Source of the DNA: Streptomyces sp. AC555_RSS877
GTDB taxonomy: Bacteria > Actinomycetota > Actinomycetes > Streptomycetales > Streptomycetaceae
Direction of reading: 5' to 3'
Length of the DNA stretch: 64,000 nucleotides
Assembly (NCBI RefSeq): GCF_019049245.1
Contig: NZ_JAGMUK010000077.1
Coordinates: 17,447 to 81,446, forward strand
Shown: in pieces, positions 62,501 through 64,000 of the stretch
Layout: every line of letters starts with the position of its first letter
Position numbering within the stretch: position 1 is the first letter of the stretch
Translations under genes and position numbers: made by a program
Notes under the pieces: generated by a model
Seen by the model: the letters and a program-made list of their open reading frames with translations, nothing else
Database searches by the model: none
What the model was told of the DNA's origin: nothing

Positions 62501-63495
62501 TGCGCGCTGGTGGAGGCGGTACGGCCGTCCACGGCCTGCGAGGAGTAGGACAGTTCGACCTCGGGCTGCGGGCCGCCGGGGACCTCGGGAGCCTCGATCG
62601 GGTACGCCCAGGAGAACCCGCCGGAGGACGAGCCCGCCATCCATGAACCGGAGGGCGACAGTGAGGTGGCCTCGTGGCTGCCGCCGGGCCCTGAGGCGTC
62701 GGCGGTCGCGGCGAGCACCGTGGGTCCGGCACTCGCGGCGGCGAGGTCGACGCTGGCGGTCACCGTCTTCGCGGCCGGGTCGTTCGCGCCGGGCAGTGCG
62801 GTACGGGTGCGGCAGCGCTCCAGCTCGGGCGTGGTCAGCGCACAGGCGGGAAGCCGGTGGAGCCGGAGCCGGGAGCCCCAGTCGCCGCCGTAGGTGTCCT
62901 TGAAGGTCTTGTAGTCCAACTCCAGTTCGACGGAGCCGGATGCGGCGGGAGCCGTGCTCTCGGCCGCGGGTGCCGCGGTGAACAGCACTCCCTGTACGCC
63001 CGCCTTGCGGGCGGCGGCCGTGTCCTGGACCTCGACCTGAACGGCGGTGCCGACGTCGGCGGCCGCCTGTTTCGGGGTCAGGCCGCGGGTGCGGACGCCC
63101 TTCTTGGCGGTGGATGCCGCGGTGGATGTCTGTCGGGCTTTCACCATGCTGGTCCGCAGGGCGGTCGAGCCCGGGGCCGCGTCGGTGATGAGCGACGCGC
63201 GCTGCGGCAACTTGTCACGGCTGTCGGTCACCAGCGTCGTGAACGTACCGGTCGCGACCTTGCCGGCCGCCGGCCTGAAGTCGCCCGCCACGTCGTCGCG
63301 AACCTTCGGGCGCTTCTTGCTGAACTCCCGTCCGGGAACGGACGGATCGCGCTTCACATCGGAGATCCGAGTACTCCCGGAGGCGGCGCTCGCGTCGTCG
63401 GGTATCAGTCCGACGAACAGCATGAGCCCCACTAACACGGAAACGGATCTGTGCCAGTGGCCGAGATAGCGTAACTGTCTTATGAAATGGTCCAC
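56536..63495 (-). CDS. secreted RHS polymorphic toxin with HINT and deaminase-like tip
   Basis: 2319 aa from GTG 63495 (GGGGGAGG upstream). A signal peptide (SVSVLVGLMLFVGLIPDDASA) leads to a long N-terminal region and an insecticidal-toxin-like section (GGFSWAYPIEAPEVPGG, VELSYSSQAVDGR). YD/RHS repeats follow, with the RHS core motif DYDPVTGRFIQVDPMVDYGQ near residue 1830. An Ala/Arg/Lys helix (about 1880-1990) precedes a HINT autoprotease (NSFKPGTRVLMADGSTKPI to VLVHNC, about 2030-2185). The last ~130 residues have RRSSGRHSERLAVEAW and YTELEPCGSDYQNCS, i.e. His-x-Glu and Pro-Cys...Cys of the cytidine-deaminase fold. It probably delivers a nucleic-acid or nucleotide deaminase into competitor cells. 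The adjacent SUKH gene is the likely immunity partner. Confidence 0.9.
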   Translation of the reverse strand: MDHFIRQLRYLGHWHRSVSVLVGLMLFVGLIPDDASAASGSTRISDVKRDPSVPGREFSKKRPKVRDDVAGDFRPAAGKVATGTFTTLVTDSRDKLPQRASLITDAAPGSTALRTSMVKARQTSTAASTAKKGVRTRGLTPKQAAADVGTAVQVEVQDTAAARKAGVQGVLFTAAPAAESTAPAASGSVELELDYKTFKDTYGGDWGSRLRLHRLPACALTTPELERCRTRTALPGANDPAAKTVTASVDLAAASAGPTVLAATADASGPGGSHEATSLSPSGSWMAGSSSGGFSWAYPIEAPEVPGGPQPEVELSYSSQAVDGRTASTSAQSSWIAEGWDYEPGFIERRYRSCSDDKAAIKDDAGKELKPNNTGDSGDLCWGSDHVVMSLGGNTTELVKKDGTDEWRPADDDGSRLQRKSGAANGSKDGEYWVLTTTDGTQYHFGLNKLPGAPDGTVTNSALTVPVFGNHPDEPCHATAFMDSDCKQVYRWNLDYVVDPLGDAMTLWWTKWANFYGQNMKADQQASYDRNAQLSRIDYGLRSDKLFGVQPAGRVAFTLAERCIADAAFDCAESKRTTANAKRWPDTPLDQECASGAKCTDKYSPTFWSTKRLTKISTSVLSGTALKPVDSWTLEQTYPPTGDGTSPALWLESITRTGHGAGATAEMPKVTFAGLQMDNRVDKVEGLPPFSRYRIHAIDTETGGRIGVTYSPRDCQALEPKRMPASPETNTMRCFPQYWTPKGALAPVKDWFHKYVATEVREQDLVITDSVVKVTSYQFLDGAGWAYDDSEFTENKHRTWSQYRGYQRVRTRQGAGDDVKQLTEHRYFRGLHGDKMPSGTRSSSVATSDGTNHDDLPQYQGQLLEQITYESDGGAIDSATVTTPWAVKTATRTRAGTTPLEAWMTRPETVRTRERVKGDTWRTSTETTKYDSYGLPYQVEEKTPGGKVRCSTVGYARNTTAYLIESESREKTTLGACGTTGGEVVEDTRTLYDNLAFGAAPTKGLPTEVQELNGTGDGYVTIDKTAYDIHGRETATWDAENRKTWMEYTPVTVARPTKQVSHDPLGHTETTVFDDVRGLPLTEEDANGKKATMEYDPLGRLLKVWEIDRDPATQTPTATYDYTVRRDGPTIVTSRTLKDNGQYAVSYEILDGLLRERQTQDEAVGAGRIVNDTFYDSAGRVWKENDGYYNVAEPEAKLLLVGDNDVPSQNRITFDGMGQPTAEITYYRGTEKLRTTTERDGDVSTTIPPKGDTVTATFEDAEGRPERLREYTNAERTKWRDTVYEYDDLDNLRKVTAPGGAVTSFEYDKRGRQTASTDPDGGRTEMRYDSSDNVVETIDPLGRSLFTTYDVGGRLTTLREGSETGPKRLEWTYDSLYKGLPTAQIRYEGGREYREEVTDYDNAYRVKKSQTVIPAEETGVAGTYEYEYSYTPTGNLAWVSVPGVGGLVTERVVFRYNTDDLPIAIGGASTYLADVEYSAFGEILRTDAGPAGKKVYGTYVYDEFTRRLQTATFDRSVAPGRISETRYGYDEAGNVTKITDVPGSAAPGAGGTDTQCFVYDQLRQMSSAWTAKTDDCTAAPSKDTVGGPDAYWNSYAYDTAGNRKTLVEHDPAGDTAKDVTRSYLYGKEGVGGPNALAEIKSVGPQGERLNTFAYDKAGNTTGRQHGGTNQTLEYDIEGQLRKVTQPVEGGGTKTTSYLYGADGARLIRTGADGSRTLYLADAELTVNAANTSAKAERFYPLPDGSTMVRATGGVRQMMLADHHGTSHTVVDMVDPAMRVTRRKSMPFGEARGQQPSTWPGERGFVGGTVDQDTGLTRLGARDYDPVTGRFIQVDPMVDYGQPATMNPYAYSNNAPATFSDPSGEFFPILIGIAARIAIQAAIRAAARRAAIIAARKAAQAAARRAAALARKRALEAAKRAAAKARREAARKAAAAKRAAAKRAAARAAAKRAAARRAAAQARARAARAAARKAAAKRAAARKAAARPKPRAKPRSQPKPRPKPSQVKRAVKKVAKEVKETVKEEVQSAACESNSFKPGTRVLMADGSTKPIEKVKAGDKVLATDPRTGKTSVQTATATIIGKGSKDLVRITLKIHDGSSAKAETTTVTATAGHPFWVPSLREWVDAGKLEPGQWVQMSSGTWIQISAVKAWTAKATVHNLTVTDAHTYYVLAGEAPVLVHNCGATQVPYGGDNLSQVAIQARKDNGWTTGGRNVAVVAYEDANGATRHIVRRSSGRHSERLAVEAWASLGLDSSSLKGIYTELEPCGSDYQNCSAWLGRNTPGGVPVTYSYKYGPDRKGRRDGMNALRRGLTAIRQGRL

Positions 63496-63724
63496 TAAAG
63501 GACCTCCCCCTCACTCTGTGTGACCGTTGAACGGTCAGACAGTAAGCGCTCTCGATCATCCTGACAAGTAATTCCAAGGCCATGCGACAACCCCCACTTC
63601 TCCCATGGGTCCGTAAAGAATTCCCCTGTTGACGTGTACTGTTCGGCGTCGCGGCCCGCGTGAAAGGGCGCGCAGCGACCCCCGAAAGGGGCTCGCATGG
63701 CAACGACTCCGGGGGGATTCGCCC
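63496..63724. promoter_or_regulatory. divergent promoter between two large secreted-protein genes
   Basis: 229 bp, less GC-rich (AAGAATTCCCC, GTAATTCCAAGG). It separates the leftward RHS gene and the rightward gene at 63725. The RHS ribosome-binding site GGGGGAGG lies at 63503-63510. No operator could be singled out. Confidence 0.5.
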
Positions 63725-64000
63725 ATGCCACAACCATCCCGAAGACAGCGCCCGACCAGGCGCTTAGTGCGCACCGCACTCGTCGCGGCGCTCGCCGGCG
63801 GGACGCTCGGGCTGACACCGCTGACACCGATGACATCGCTCACGGCCGCGGCGGCCGACACCGACTCGACCACGGTGACCGAGACCGCCACGAACGCCGA
63901 GGAGCACGCGCTCCAGGAGGCCGCCCGGACCGGGGAGCCCGTGGAGGTGGCGTCCGCCCGCACCGAGACCAGCGAGACACACGCCTTACCCAACGGGAAC
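63725..64000 (+). CDS. 5' end of a large secreted protein, probably a second RHS toxin (cut by window)
   Basis: From ATG 63725 the frame is open to the window edge (92 codons). It starts MPQPSRRQRPTRRLVRTALV and continues with a hydrophobic Ala/Leu/Gly stretch and Ala-rich cleavage region (SLTAAAADTDS), a signal peptide. The following TVTETATNAEEHALQEAARTG and EPVEVASARTETSETHALPNG resemble the N-terminal region of Streptomyces RHS/YD-repeat toxins, where the cell-surface domain starts with such a segment. It is divergent from the 2319-aa toxin, so the island continues to the right. Identity rests on the N-terminus only. Confidence 0.6.
   Translation, partial: MPQPSRRQRPTRRLVRTALVAALAGGTLGLTPLTPMTSLTAAAADTDSTTVTETATNAEEHALQEAARTGEPVEVASARTETSETHALPNGN

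Noticed and set aside
1-64000. tRNA, rRNA or CRISPR arrays anywhere in the window
   Set aside because: No cloverleaf with a GGTTCGAATCC-type arm, no rRNA motifs and no regularly spaced short repeats were seen by eye; tRNAscan-SE and a CRISPR finder would settle this.

Overview
This 64 kb, high-GC window with many GTG starts and tightly overlapping genes is chromosomal DNA of a Streptomyces species. Support comes from the desferrioxamine locus next to hexA, Streptomyces-type leucine catabolism genes, a large AfsR-like regulator and long RHS polymorphic toxins. All calls come from reading the sequence, motifs and gene order; no database search was possible.

Layout. (1) 0-8.3 kb: glmS, a small hypothetical, a DUF4429/SHOCT gene and a secreted GH20 hexosaminidase, interrupted by two unrelated TnpB-family genes on either side of the DUF4429 gene. 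(2) 8.3-15.7 kb: complete ferrioxamine locus desEF-desABCD, with an IdeR/DmdR-type iron box before desE and another before desA. (3) 15.7-19.8 kb: decayed segment holding a truncated membrane gene, an FG-GAP gene fused out of frame to an Uma2 remnant, an AT-rich spacer and a frameshifted glycosyltransferase. (4) 19.9-26.4 kb: leucine/isovalerate catabolism operon (acyl-CoA dehydrogenase, HMG-CoA lyase, biotin carboxylase and carboxyltransferase subunits) with a divergent TetR gene and twin operators, then a 171-bp MITE-like hairpin. (5) 26.6-41.9 kb: the most interesting region, an apparently uncharacterised biosynthetic cluster. It holds an AfsR-type SARP; a leftward arm (adenylation-carrier didomain, thioesterase, P450, 48-aa peptide); and a rightward arm (cysteine-synthase-like PLP enzyme, four different ATP-grasp proteins, an MFS exporter and a second-copy-type HisG). 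(6) 42-53.6 kb: ordinary metabolism (acyl-CoA dehydrogenase, thioesterase II, phosphatase-like, PucR regulator, ureohydrolase, TPP enzyme, APH-fold kinase, secreted endonuclease, GT39 transferase). (7) 53.7-64 kb: polymorphic toxin island with a 2319-aa RHS protein ending in HINT plus a deaminase-like toxin, a SUKH-type immunity gene, an orphan HINT/toxin/immunity cassette, and the start of a second divergent secreted protein cut by the window edge.

How the cluster may work. The adenylation-carrier/thioesterase/P450 trio matches the logic used to make free beta-hydroxy amino acids (as for NikP1/NikP2/NikQ in nikkomycin). The specificity residues resemble a histidine code, and a cluster hisG would raise histidine supply. 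ATP-grasp ligases would then join the units, so the product is probably a small peptide or peptide-like compound containing beta-hydroxyhistidine. The peptide gene and the PLP-ligase-hisG operon each carry a nearly identical 22-bp box with 11-bp-spaced repeats about 72 bp before the start codon. This ties both to the adjacent SARP.
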